Positions 1 through 7,203 of a stretch of DNA of 43,194 bases are shown here, piece by piece (the stretch's first letter is position 1; every line of letters starts with the position of its first letter). Origin of the DNA: Candidatus Gygaella obscura (GTDB taxonomy: Bacteria; Omnitrophota; Gorgyraeia; Gygaellales; Gygaellaceae); the NCBI GenBank assembly GCA_030765485.1, contig JAVCCR010000020.1, positions 1 through 43,194 of the forward strand, written 5' to 3'. Under the pieces are notes generated by a model, which did no database searches, was not told where the DNA came from, and saw only the letters and a list, made by a program, of their open reading frames with translations. A program made the translations under genes and the position numbers.

Positions 1-11
1 AATGTTTCCAT
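1..11 (-). CDS. Possible start of a further gene of the coaB operon (cut by window edge)
   Basis: An ATG on the minus strand lies one base beyond the coaB stop codon and opens a frame of three full codons (Met-Glu-Thr) before the window ends. The tight spacing matches the other junctions of this operon. Nothing can be said about the product; a separate CoaC flavoprotein would be a natural guess because the neighbouring CoaB lacks that domain, but this is only a guess. Confidence 0.25.
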
Positions 12-12
12 T

Positions 13-654
13 TTAATTATTTATTAATTTGGATATCTGTTTTGTAATATCGTTTCTTTTTACAGATGTTTGCTTCTTATCTTTAGCTATTATGTTTACT
101 TTATCAAGATTTCTTAAATCATTTGCTATTACAAGATCAGCATTGTTTTCTTTTAAGCTTTCATAGGCTTTCTTTATTAAACTGTTTTTACTTTTATTTG
201 TTTCCAGCTTAAATTGCACTAAGAAGGTTTGCGGATCCCATTTCTTTATTAATTTTACTATCTTTTTAGTGGGTTTTAGCTTTAAACTCAGGGTTTTCTT
301 ACCGGAAGCAATTTTTTGTTTGGTAACCGTATTTGGTTTATAATCCGATACTGCTGCTGAATGAATAATCATATCGTAGTTACGAGTTGAGATTTCTTGT
401 TTCATCAGCTTAAAAAGCTCATCATAATATTTAAATCGGATAACGCTTATACCTTTTAACTTATTATTTTTTAAATCAAGTACACCTGAACCTAAAAGAA
501 GCTTAACCTTAGCTCCAAGTTTTTTTGCATCCTGAGCGATCTTACACCCTGTTTTACCGCTGAATATGCTTGTTATTACTCTTACCTTATCAATTGCAAT
601 CCAGGTTGGTCCAGCGGTAACTAAAACTTTTTTATTATTTAATTGTTTCTTCAT
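13..654 (-). CDS. coaB: Stand-alone phosphopantothenate-cysteine ligase (CoaB domain)
   Basis: Likely joins 4'-phosphopantothenate to cysteine in cytosolic coenzyme A synthesis. The 213-residue protein starts with the CoaB nucleotide-binding signature (VLVTAGPT, then ID-VR-IT and SGKTG at about residues 10-37). It continues with AAVSDYKP near 100-107, the KIASG lysine region and a late IANDL motif near 176. Most bacteria fuse CoaB behind the CoaC decarboxylase in a protein of about 400 residues (Dfp); here only the ligase half is present, and the usual second-half phenylalanine/alanine-rich VGFAAET segment reads VQFKLET. The start codon overlaps the stop of the acyl-reductase-like gene by 4 nt (ATGA), so the two are probably translationally coupled. 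Family call is firm; whether it is the cell's only CoaB cannot be seen. Confidence 0.85.
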   Translation of the reverse strand: MKKQLNNKKVLVTAGPTWIAIDKVRVITSIFSGKTGCKIAQDAKKLGAKVKLLLGSGVLDLKNNKLKGISVIRFKYYDELFKLMKQEISTRNYDMIIHSAAVSDYKPNTVTKQKIASGKKTLSLKLKPTKKIVKLIKKWDPQTFLVQFKLETNKSKNSLIKKAYESLKENNADLVIANDLRNLDKVNIIAKDKKQTSVKRNDITKQISKLINN

Positions 655-1736
655 CTAAAACTAAAAAATCTTTTTTTTCTGGTAGCACTTACGGCATTTC
701 TAATCTGTACGATTTTTTCTTTTGTGATTACACGCTCACCCGAAGTAAGTTCTGCTATCTCAAAACCGTGTTTATTACCAAGCTTATAAATTTCTTTTAT
801 ACGTTCTGGTGTAATATTTTTACCTAAAGAATAGCTTTCGTATTTATGTTCAAGTGCGAGTATCATCGGTTCTGCCATGCAGGGAAAACACACCTCTTCC
901 GGAAGCCCAAAATCAAAATTTAGCTTAGTTTCTCCCGGAGGCCTGATTGCTACGCCATCAACTACTAAAATATCGTTTCTTAGATCTGTAGGGATTTTTC
1001 TTGGGTATGAAGCATCGAATATTACCGTGCCTGGTTTTACTTTGGTAAAATCAAACCCTGCAGGTACGGAATTCGCTGCTAAAACTATTAAATCAGCTTG
1101 ATAAACAGAATTTGAAAGTATGTCGATTCTCTCTAAATCAATGTTACGCTCGGCCAGACTTGCCTTCAGCATCAAAAACTTCTCTTCATTGCGTACTGTG
1201 GCAAAAACCTTCCTCACGTATGGACCCAATACGTTTAAACACATTTTACCAATGGGACTGGTGATGCCGAAGATTACTACTTTGGCTGTCTTTGGGTTAA
1301 TCCCCATATAGTTCATACCCCGGAAAATTGCTTCCGGCTCCATAGCTAGAGTAAATGACATACCGTTTGTAACAGGGGTTTTAACTGCACTTGCTATATC
1401 AAGCCCGCGGTTGCCTACTAAAGAAGCAAAAGCTGTAAGACCGATTATCTTTACGTTTAAAGTTTCAGCAAACCTAGCTGCTTCTATTACAGCCTTAGTG
1501 ACCACCTTAGGATTAAGCCCAACCATCTGCTCTGAAAGTAAAGGGCACATAACTAAAACTCCCTTACTAGTCCTTCCCAAATTTGATTTTAGACCTTCAA
1601 CTTCTGCGGCCTTAAAGGGTTTCATCCATTCAAGAACTTTTCTTACTAAATGGCGGGACTTACGCTTCATGCCTGGTTCATAACGGTGAAGCAGCTCTTC
1701 ATGTGTAGGATGGATTATTAAAGCAAAATCATACAT
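651..1736 (-). CDS. Acyl-ACP reductase-like oxidoreductase (COG5322-type Rossmann protein)
   Basis: The protein of about 361 residues resembles cyanobacterial long-chain acyl-[ACP] reductase (AAR), which reduces acyl-ACP to a fatty aldehyde with NADPH. What I see: a TPVTNG stretch corresponding to the TTGN region of AAR, a Rossmann turn GITSPIG near residue 157, an FDASYPR strand matching the DGGYPK region, and FPCMAEPM near 284-291. The cysteine there (about C286) aligns with the cysteine that carries the acyl group in AAR; YSLGKNIT and KHGFE follow as in AAR. Two starts are possible: TTG at 1748 or ATG at 1736. I prefer the ATG, which overlaps the SRPBCC stop by only 8 nt. Databases may name it shikimate dehydrogenase-like or amino-acid dehydrogenase, but the shikimate-binding motifs are absent. 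Substrate and product are inference; no aldehyde-deformylating oxygenase is nearby. Confidence 0.75.
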   Translation of the reverse strand: MYDFALIIHPTHEELLHRYEPGMKRKSRHLVRKVLEWMKPFKAAEVEGLKSNLGRTSKGVLVMCPLLSEQMVGLNPKVVTKAVIEAARFAETLNVKIIGLTAFASLVGNRGLDIASAVKTPVTNGMSFTLAMEPEAIFRGMNYMGINPKTAKVVIFGITSPIGKMCLNVLGPYVRKVFATVRNEEKFLMLKASLAERNIDLERIDILSNSVYQADLIVLAANSVPAGFDFTKVKPGTVIFDASYPRKIPTDLRNDILVVDGVAIRPPGETKLNFDFGLPEEVCFPCMAEPMILALEHKYESYSLGKNITPERIKEIYKLGNKHGFEIAELTSGERVITKEKIVQIRNAVSATRKKRFFSFR

Positions 1737-2175
1737 TTTCAGTTTCAAGCTTTCGTTTTAATGCCTTTAGCATACCGCCTAATGCCAAACGGGCCTTTCT
1801 TTCCAATACCTTTTTTACGTATTCTTCCAAAACCGGTATGCCCCAGTCAAAATGAGCAACGATTTTTACCACGCAATGATGCTCATCTAGGTCTTCAATA
1901 TAAATCCTGCCTTCATAATGCTGGTAGTCTCCTTCCAGCATCTTAAATCTTACCTCAAAATTATTATTATCTATGAAATCTTCCTGACGCCAACTAACAG
2001 GTGCGCCATCGATCTCTAAATTCCATAAGGAAGTAACTCTATTTTCAGAAGCGTTAATTATCTTAACATTTTTAACAAAACGCATGTATTCTGGAAAGCG
2101 TTCGATATCTTTTAACATATCGAAAATCTTATTCTTTAATGACCTAACCTTTACCTTAAGTTCGACTGAATGCAT
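1729..2175 (-). CDS. SRPBCC (START-like/polyketide cyclase-type) ligand-binding protein
   Basis: A 148-residue single-domain SRPBCC protein of the COG2867/coenzyme Q-binding type. These form a helix-grip fold with a deep hydrophobic cavity for lipids, quinones or polyketides. Seen here: the N-terminal strand then helix with DIERFPEYMRFVKNV (about 23-37), alternating beta strands with WRQEDF and YEGRIYIEDL, and a long C-terminal amphipathic helix (about 118-145) rich in Lys, Arg and Leu. An AAGGA Shine-Dalgarno sequence lies upstream, and the stop of the HTH gene is one base away. Lying between a regulator and an acyl-reductase-like enzyme, it may hold or present a hydrophobic acyl substrate or product; this is inference. 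No signal peptide, so cytosolic. Confidence 0.75.
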   Translation of the reverse strand: MHSVELKVKVRSLKNKIFDMLKDIERFPEYMRFVKNVKIINASENRVTSLWNLEIDGAPVSWRQEDFIDNNNFEVRFKMLEGDYQHYEGRIYIEDLDEHHCVVKIVAHFDWGIPVLEEYVKKVLERKARLALGGMLKALKRKLETENV

Positions 2176-2176
2176 T

Positions 2177-2392
2177 TTAAAACAAGCCTTCCTTGGATTT
2201 ATGCACTTTTCTTCCAGGTGAGTTTAGTTTTTCCTGTATCCACCGGTCAATATAGTTTTTATGAAATCTCCAGTCAGTGCCTATTTTAAAAGCTGGAATT
2301 TTACCTTCACGCGCAAGTTTATGCACAGTAAAGGGATGGATATGTAGATATTCTGCTACTTCCTTAGTGGTAAGAATTTCTTTTCTTTCCAT
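2177..2392 (-). CDS. MerR/BldC-type excisionase-family DNA-binding protein
   Basis: A 71-residue protein made almost entirely of one winged helix-turn-helix: LTTKEVAEYLHIHPFTV forms the HTH (about residues 6-22), followed by the GKIPAFKIG wing and WRFHKNYIDRWI. This is the HTH_17/excisionase pattern shared with BldC. The usual start would be extended to a GTG at 2398, but AGAGG sits 5-6 nt before the ATG at 2392, so I chose the ATG. It is the first gene of the operon with the SRPBCC, acyl-reductase-like and coaB genes, and its promoter carries direct repeats that could be its own binding sites. No phage or integrase genes are nearby, so a transcriptional regulator is more likely than a true excisionase. 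Confidence 0.8.
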   Translation of the reverse strand: MERKEILTTKEVAEYLHIHPFTVHKLAREGKIPAFKIGTDWRFHKNYIDRWIQEKLNSPGRKVHKSKEGLF

Positions 2393-2418
2393 AATCACCT
2401 CTAATTTTACTATATTTA

Positions 2419-2457
2419 CGACAAACTATACACAACCATAAATATACTAGCACAACT
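2419..2457 (-). repeat. Phased direct repeats over the HTH operon promoter
   Basis: On the minus strand, AGTTGTG (2457-2451), GGTTGTG (2437-2431) and AGTTTGTCG (2427-2419) recur with starts 20 and 10 bases apart, so all face the same side of the helix. The first lies between the -35 and -10 boxes, the others around and after the expected transcription start. They look like operator half-sites for a protein that binds head-to-tail, but the match is short and could be chance in AT-rich DNA. Confidence 0.45.
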
Positions 2458-2469
2458 ATGAATTGTCAA
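2441..2469 (-). promoter_or_regulatory. Sigma70-type promoter of the HTH-SRPBCC-reductase-coaB operon
   Basis: Minus strand: TTGACA at 2469-2464, a 17-base spacer, then TATATT at 2446-2441; a start near 2434 would give a leader of about 40 nt before the ATG at 2392. It is a perfect -35 box with optimal spacing. The adjoining terminator on the right separates it from the lipoyl-domain gene. Confidence 0.75.
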
Positions 2470-2470
2470 G

Positions 2471-2502
2471 AAAATAAAAAAAACGTGCCTTTTAAAGACA
2501 CG
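2471..2502 (-). terminator. Rho-independent terminator of the metabolic cluster
   Basis: On the minus strand CGTGTC pairs with GGCACG (six pairs, one G-U) around a TTTAAAA loop at 2502-2484, followed directly by a run of eight T and further T-rich sequence to 2471. It lies 22 nt past the stop codon of the lipoyl-domain gene and is the first convincing terminator found leftward from the ribosomal promoter near 40.3 kb. Confidence 0.75.
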
Positions 2503-2523
2503 CTGCAATTTTTTAACAGTAGG

Positions 2524-2751
2524 TTATTCAATTATGACTATGGTCTGCCCTGTTTCAGCAATATCTCCTTCTTTTAAAAGTATTTTTTTCACAACACCAT
2601 CAAAAGGGCTGGGTACATTAAAAGTGGCCTTATCGGTTGAAACCTCTACAATATCAGAATCTTTCTTTACGCTATCACCTTCTTTAACAAACCAAAAAGA
2701 TATGCTTGCACTTTTGATATTTTCTCCTAAAACAGGTAATTTTATTTCCAT
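2524..2751 (-). CDS. Free-standing lipoyl (biotinyl/lipoyl attachment) domain protein
   Basis: The 75 residues make up exactly one lipoyl domain like that at the N terminus of dihydrolipoamide acyltransferases (E2). Features are the start IKLPVLGE, FVKEGDSVKKD, the modification hairpin STDKATFNV with the target lysine at K41, then PFDGVVKKI and a final EGD-GQTIVII. There is no subunit-binding domain and no catalytic domain, so by itself it can only carry a swinging lipoyl arm. It lies 9 nt after lipB, whose product attaches the octanoyl group from which lipoate is made, and in the same run as dihydrolipoyl dehydrogenase. It therefore probably acts in trans with an E2 or another lipoate-using enzyme encoded elsewhere. 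It is not GcvH, which is longer and has a different motif. Confidence 0.85.
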   Translation of the reverse strand: MEIKLPVLGENIKSASISFWFVKEGDSVKKDSDIVEVSTDKATFNVPSPFDGVVKKILLKEGDIAETGQTIVIIE

Positions 2752-2760
2752 GGGCTTATT

Positions 2761-3381
2761 TTATATTTTTTTGAACTGCTCTATTATTATATGCTTAAAA
2801 TTATCTCTGTCAATATCTTGAGATAATATTTTTTTAGCAGAAATCATTTCTACATCCAGTCCACAGGGCTTCATAAAACTAAATACCTCTAAGGAATTAT
2901 TCAAATTTATAGCCATCCCATGAAATGATATCCAACGCCTTACGCCAATACCGATTGAAGCTATCTTTTTTTCTTTTACCCACACGCCTGTTAGGCCTTC
3001 TTTTCTTTGAGCCGTGATATCTATTTTAGCTAATGCATCAATAACCACAGTTTCTAAAAACCTAAAATACCTGTGTAGGTCTTTAAAGGTTTTTTTCAGG
3101 TCGATTAACGGATAAATTACCATCTGCCCAGGAGAGTGACAGGTGATATCACCGCCTCTATTGGTTTTTATAACCGGGATTGATTTTTCTTTTAAGAAGG
3201 ATTCGTTTTTTAACAGATTTTCAGCATTGGTTCTTCTACCAAGGGTAATAACAGCTGGGTGTTCGCAAAAAATAAGATAATCGCTCTTTCTAGTTTTGTA
3301 GATATTTTCTATAAGTTCGATTTGTTTAGTGTGGGCTTTTTGGAAATCAATAAGACCTAAATCAATTGCTTGAAGATTCAT
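2761..3381 (-). CDS. lipB: Octanoyltransferase LipB
   Basis: Transfers octanoyl from octanoyl-ACP to the lysine of lipoyl domains, the first step of endogenous lipoylation in the cytosol. The 206-residue form shows RGGDITCHSPGQ (about 75-86), GVWVKEKKIASIGI with the catalytic lysine at about K139, the WISFHGMAIN motif, and PCGL with the catalytic cysteine near C173. The frame extends to a TTG at 3402, but that would need 41 nt of overlap; the ATG at 3381 gives the usual N terminus just ahead of IDLGLIDF and a 20-nt overlap with the dihydrolipoyl dehydrogenase gene. Its target is presumably the small lipoyl protein encoded next. Confidence 0.93.
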   Translation of the reverse strand: MNLQAIDLGLIDFQKAHTKQIELIENIYKTRKSDYLIFCEHPAVITLGRRTNAENLLKNESFLKEKSIPVIKTNRGGDITCHSPGQMVIYPLIDLKKTFKDLHRYFRFLETVVIDALAKIDITAQRKEGLTGVWVKEKKIASIGIGVRRWISFHGMAINLNNSLEVFSFMKPCGLDVEMISAKKILSQDIDRDNFKHIIIEQFKKI

Positions 3382-4699
3382 TAACGCTTCTGGCTGCTTC
3401 AATGATTAATTCTGAAAAACTGGGATGGGCGAAGATGGTTTTAGCCAAATTACTTACCTTGATTTTATTATTCATGGTAAGGCTTATAATATTGATAAGT
3501 TCTGAGGCCTCAGGGCCCATGATTATCGCTCCTAAAAGCAAATCTGTGTCCTTATCCACAACTAGCTTTACAAACCCTTCGGTCTCATCCTGGATATGGG
3601 CCATGCCTGAGCCAAGGAAGAAAAACTTACTTACCTTTACCTCGTACCCGCTTTTTTTGGCATCCTCTTCATTAAGACCGATTGTTGCAATCTGTGGTTC
3701 GGTAAAAATACACGTAGGAACTGCTTTATAATTAGGAATAAACTTACTGGCTGAACCAGTATATTTTACAAAAATATTGCTGACAGCAATCCTACCTTCA
3801 TAAGAAGCTGTATGCGCCAAAAGATATTTAGAAGCGCAATCACCTGCTGCAAAAACATTACTGATATTGGTTTGTAGGATTTCATTTACTTTGATTTTAT
3901 CGTTTTCTATTTGAATGCCGATTTTTTCTAACCCTAGTCCCTCAATGTTGCTTTTCCTGCCCACAGAAACCAGGATTCTATCAAAATCATCAAGATTAAC
4001 CTTTGTTTCATCGGAACTTAGGTATATCTTCATTCCCATACGTTTAAATATTACCTGAAGCTTATTAGAAAGCTCTTTATCCAAGCCCTGCAGGAGAGAA
4101 TCACTTAATTCTACCAGGCTTACCTTCGTTCCCAGATTAGTAAACATCTGTGCTAACTCACAGCCAATATACCCTGCTCCGACTACAAGAAGCTCTTTAG
4201 GCAGATTCAAACAATCCAGAATACCCCTACTGGTAAAAATCTTTTTATTATCCGGCAGTAAATGCGGTAACATTTTAGGTGTTGAACCAGTCGCTAAAAG
4301 CAAATAATCAAAAGTAATTTTCTCTTTATCATCAAGCAAAAGCTCGGATTCAGAGATTATCTTAGCTTTTTTACTGACATAATTAATCTGCTTGCGTTTA
4401 AGGATAGAATTCATCCCTTTTTTTAATCTCTCTATAACATCAGCTTTGTTCTTCTGCAGTGTTTTTATATTAAAACTAACATCATTGTGGTCTACGGCAA
4501 ACTTACTACTCTTTTTAAAATTTGAATACATCTTACTTGACTGAACAAAGACTTTTGTAGGAATACAGCCGTAATTAAGACATACCCCGCCGAGATTGTT
4601 AGATTCTATCAAAACAACACTAAGTCCTAAGTCAGTTGCTTCACAAGCAGCGTTAAAACCCGCCCATCCAGCACCGATAATCGCAAGATTGTATTTCAT
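3362..4699 (-). CDS. lpdA: Dihydrolipoyl dehydrogenase (E3)
   Basis: FAD enzyme that reoxidises dihydrolipoyl groups and makes NADH. The 445 residues contain the FAD motif GAGWAGFNA near 9, the redox disulfide GGVCLNYGC (C40 and C45), the NAD-binding GAGYIGCELA near 174-183, the second FAD motif FAAGDC, and the C-terminal catalytic pair H425 and E430 in HPSFSE. These separate it from mercuric and glutathione reductases. The start overlaps the mdh stop by 4 nt and the end overlaps lipB by 20 nt. Grouped with LipB and a lipoyl carrier, it completes the recycling half of a lipoate system, although the E1 and E2 parts are not in the window. Confidence 0.93.
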   Translation of the reverse strand: MKYNLAIIGAGWAGFNAACEATDLGLSVVLIESNNLGGVCLNYGCIPTKVFVQSSKMYSNFKKSSKFAVDHNDVSFNIKTLQKNKADVIERLKKGMNSILKRKQINYVSKKAKIISESELLLDDKEKITFDYLLLATGSTPKMLPHLLPDNKKIFTSRGILDCLNLPKELLVVGAGYIGCELAQMFTNLGTKVSLVELSDSLLQGLDKELSNKLQVIFKRMGMKIYLSSDETKVNLDDFDRILVSVGRKSNIEGLGLEKIGIQIENDKIKVNEILQTNISNVFAAGDCASKYLLAHTASYEGRIAVSNIFVKYTGSASKFIPNYKAVPTCIFTEPQIATIGLNEEDAKKSGYEVKVSKFFFLGSGMAHIQDETEGFVKLVVDKDTDLLLGAIIMGPEASELINIISLTMNNKIKVSNLAKTIFAHPSFSELIIEAARSVNESSSN

Positions 4700-5622
4700 T
4701 TTAGTATTTTTTTTAAAATTTCGATGTTCGTCTTTACATTTGCTGCGGAATTGTTGAGTTTTTCTTTTAAACTGTAATTAAGTTCAAGTTCAATGATTTT
4801 ATCGATTCCTTTATCTTTTATCTGAACAGGTACGCCAATACATAAATCATTCAGGCCGTATTCCCCGTTTAAATAAACAGATGCGCTTGTCTGGATAGGT
4901 CTATTACTAATAATAGCCTCAACTATCCTATATACCGCGGCTGATGGTGCAAAATAAGCACTTCCGGTTCCATAATGCGAAACAATGGTAGCGCCGCGTT
5001 TAATTGTATCTGCGCCGACATCATCAAGACCATTCCCATCAATACTCTTTTTTTCTACTATAACTTTATCGGTTAAAGGCACCATGGTATTATCATGCGC
5101 CCCTATTACCATAGCATCAACTGAAGCGGAAGTCTTACCTATTTTCTTTGAAATCAGATTTGCGAACCTACCGCTGTCTAATGTCCCACCCATACCAAAC
5201 ATTTTTTCTCTAGGAAGACCAAGCGAATTGTATAAAAAATAGGTCATGATATCTAAAGGATTAGTAACTGCGATAACAATGGTATCTTTAGTCAGCATAT
5301 CTTTTATCTTGTCAGCAATCTGTTTTAATACATCGCTATTAGTCTTTAAAAGGTCTTCTCTGGTCATACCTGGTTTTCTGGGAAAACCTGCGGTTATTAT
5401 AACAATTGAAGAATCCTTAACCATAGAGAAATTATCTGTGCCGATGATCTTGGATTTGCTTTTAAGGATGGCGTTTGCATCTTCAATGTCAAACTGCTTT
5501 GCCAAGGCGAGATTTTTGTTGATATCCACTAAAACACAGTCTGCTATTGAAGAATTAACTAGTCTTGCGGCAGTGAGGCCTCCGACATTACCCGCACCGA
5601 TAACTGAAACCTTAGGAAGCAT
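4696..5622 (-). CDS. mdh: Malate dehydrogenase (LDH-like type)
   Basis: NAD-dependent interconversion of malate and oxaloacetate. In 308 residues: GAGNVGG near 9-15 binds NAD, D33 ends the second strand as in NAD-preferring enzymes, and [13 protein letters not shown] carries R82 at the position where malate dehydrogenases have Arg and lactate dehydrogenases Gln. D149, R152 and the catalytic H176 follow. The histidine motif is slightly unusual, [10 protein letters not shown] instead of the common G-HGD-MVPL. Overlaps the isocitrate dehydrogenase stop by 11 nt. With the aminotransferase of this run it could supply or drain oxaloacetate. Confidence 0.93.
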   Translation of the reverse strand: MLPKVSVIGAGNVGGLTAARLVNSSIADCVLVDINKNLALAKQFDIEDANAILKSKSKIIGTDNFSMVKDSSIVIITAGFPRKPGMTREDLLKTNSDVLKQIADKIKDMLTKDTIVIAVTNPLDIMTYFLYNSLGLPREKMFGMGGTLDSGRFANLISKKIGKTSASVDAMVIGAHDNTMVPLTDKVIVEKKSIDGNGLDDVGADTIKRGATIVSHYGTGSAYFAPSAAVYRIVEAIISNRPIQTSASVYLNGEYGLNDLCIGVPVQIKDKGIDKIIELELNYSLKEKLNNSAANVKTNIEILKKILK

Positions 5623-6703
5623 CTTTGATCTTTTTTATTATTGCATCTGCCATTTCGCTTGTTCCGACTGCAGTAGGATCATTCCTGTCAGACTTTAAAT
5701 CATAGGTAACGAATCTACCTTCTTTAATAACTTCACTTACTGCATTTTCTAAAACCGAAGCGGCCTGATGTTCTTTCAAATGATGCAGCATTAAAACACC
5801 GGATAGAATTGTTGCTGTAGGGTTTACTTTGTTTAAACCAGCATATTTTGGTGCTGCGCCATGCACGGGTTCAAAAAGAGCAATCTCGTCACCGATATTA
5901 GCTCCCGGTGCAACCCCTAAACCGCCAACTAAACCTGCGCATAAATCAGATATTATGTCGCCGTAAAGATTAGGAAGAACTAAAACGTCAAAATTATCCG
6001 GTTTTTTAACCAGCTGCATGCACATATTATCCACTATTACATCGTTAAACTCGATTTTATCTTCGTATTTCTTTGCAACTCTTCTGGCAACATCCAAGAA
6101 AAGTCCGTCTGTATACTTCATTATATTTGCTTTATGAACAGCAGTTATCTTTTTACGTTTATTTTCTAAGGCATACTTGAAGGCAAATTCAAAGATACGC
6201 TCGGTTGCAAAAACAGAAATCGGCTTTATGGAAATCCCTGAATCGGCTCTTATCTGTTTTGGTTGAAGCTTATTAATCGAATCAATCATTTTTATTGTTT
6301 CAACCTTACCTTTTTCAAACTCGATTCCGATATATAAATCTTCTGAGTTTTCACGCACAATAACCAAATCAATGTTCTTGTATCTACTGCTTACGCCTGC
6401 GTATGACTTTACCGGCCTTAGGCAGCAGAACAGATCTAAGTCATGACGCATTTTTACATTTACAGAACGAAACCCTTTACCTACTGGAGTGATAATTGGC
6501 CCCTTGATAGCAACTTTATTTCTTTTGATGGATTCGATTGTCTCTTGCGGCAGGGGTGTTTTATATTTTTCAATTGCGCTTTCGCCTGCTGGACGCTGTT
6601 CCCAGTCAATCTTAACACCAGTTGCATCAATACATCTTTTGGCAGCCAAGGCAACCTCTGGACCCATACCATCACCAGGAATAAAAGTAACCTTATATGC
6701 CAT
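5612..6703 (-). CDS. icd: Isocitrate dehydrogenase, short form with NADP-type residues
   Basis: Oxidises isocitrate to 2-oxoglutarate and CO2. The 363 residues have IPGDGMGPE at the start. The substrate set S80, N82, R86 and R96 in [17 protein letters not shown] aligns with S113, N115, R119 and R129 of E. coli Icd, which argues for isocitrate over isopropylmalate despite the LeuC/LeuD-like neighbours. K191 and metal ligands D249 and D253 are present. HGAAPKYAG puts Lys286 and Tyr287 where E. coli Icd has its NADP-binding Lys344-Tyr345, although the overall length resembles NAD-type IDH3 proteins. Start overlaps the LeuD-like stop as TAATG. NADP use is inferred from two residues only. Confidence 0.85.
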   Translation of the reverse strand: MAYKVTFIPGDGMGPEVALAAKRCIDATGVKIDWEQRPAGESAIEKYKTPLPQETIESIKRNKVAIKGPIITPVGKGFRSVNVKMRHDLDLFCCLRPVKSYAGVSSRYKNIDLVIVRENSEDLYIGIEFEKGKVETIKMIDSINKLQPKQIRADSGISIKPISVFATERIFEFAFKYALENKRKKITAVHKANIMKYTDGLFLDVARRVAKKYEDKIEFNDVIVDNMCMQLVKKPDNFDVLVLPNLYGDIISDLCAGLVGGLGVAPGANIGDEIALFEPVHGAAPKYAGLNKVNPTATILSGVLMLHHLKEHQAASVLENAVSEVIKEGRFVTYDLKSDRNDPTAVGTSEMADAIIKKIKDAS

Positions 6704-7203
6704 TATAATCTAATACCTTTATTTTTTTTAACATGGGCTACCAATCCACCATCTTTTAATAACTTTTGCATAATTAAAGGCAAAGCATTCGTCTTTACGC
6801 TAATACCATTTGAAATATCCTTTAATAATGATTTATTTAAATCTATAACCAAGCGGTCTTTATTTTTTATCCTGTTTGTAGCTGTCTCTACTAAAGGAAG
6901 GCCAATATTAATGGCGTTACGATAGAAGATCCTAGCAAAATTAATTGCCACCACACAGATAATTCCTGATTCCTTGATTACCAAAGGCGCCTGTTCGCGT
7001 GACGAACCGCAGCCAAAGTTTTCACCAGCAACAAGAATAGATTCTCCCGGATTGATTTTACTGGAAAAATCCTCATCGATATCTTCAAAGATGTGCTTAG
7101 CTAATTCCTTCATATCGGTTATGGCAAATTTATACCTACCGGAAATAATCCAATCAGTATTTATATTATCACCTAATTTTATCGCGCTTCCTTTTAATAT
7201 CAT
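6703..7203 (-). CDS. LeuD-like aconitase-family small subunit (swivel domain)
   Basis: 166 residues; partner of the LeuC-like large subunit in a two-part hydro-lyase that isomerises a hydroxy-tricarboxylate or isopropylmalate. Core motifs are intact: [10 protein letters not shown] at 64-73 and [16 protein letters not shown] near 90-105. The short loop after the first strand, which sets substrate choice in this family (YLRT or YLVY in characterised archaeal pairs), reads Y24-K25-F26-A27. The usual NTD-IIPGRY run is [10 protein letters not shown]. With isocitrate dehydrogenase next door, citrate/isocitrate is the likeliest substrate, but isopropylmalate or homocitrate cannot be excluded. Its ATG overlaps the pilT stop by 4 nt. 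Confidence 0.8.
   Translation of the reverse strand: MILKGSAIKLGDNINTDWIISGRYKFAITDMKELAKHIFEDIDEDFSSKINPGESILVAGENFGCGSSREQAPLVIKESGIICVVAINFARIFYRNAINIGLPLVETATNRIKNKDRLVIDLNKSLLKDISNGISVKTNALPLIMQKLLKDGGLVAHVKKNKGIRL

Noticed and set aside
877-1683. Several plus-strand open frames opposite the acyl-reductase-like gene
   Set aside because: Each is short, they are in different frames and none resembles a protein family; the minus-strand gene explains the coding signal.
651-1736. Shikimate dehydrogenase as the function of the Rossmann protein
   Set aside because: The shikimate-binding N-terminal motifs and the NVT-P-K signature are not present, while several AAR-specific stretches are.
2177-2392. 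Phage excisionase, hinting at a mobile element
   Set aside because: No integrase, attachment repeats or other phage genes are near; the protein leads an ordinary metabolic-type operon.
5612-6703. 3-isopropylmalate dehydrogenase (LeuB), suggested by the LeuC/LeuD-like neighbours
   Set aside because: The substrate-site pattern Ser-x-Asn-x3-Arg followed by LRP is that of isocitrate dehydrogenases.
6443-6925. 160-codon plus-strand open frame opposite icd and the LeuD-like gene
   Set aside because: It lies wholly antisense to two well-supported enzymes, has no family-like motif and no ribosome site; AT-rich antisense frames of this length are expected by chance.
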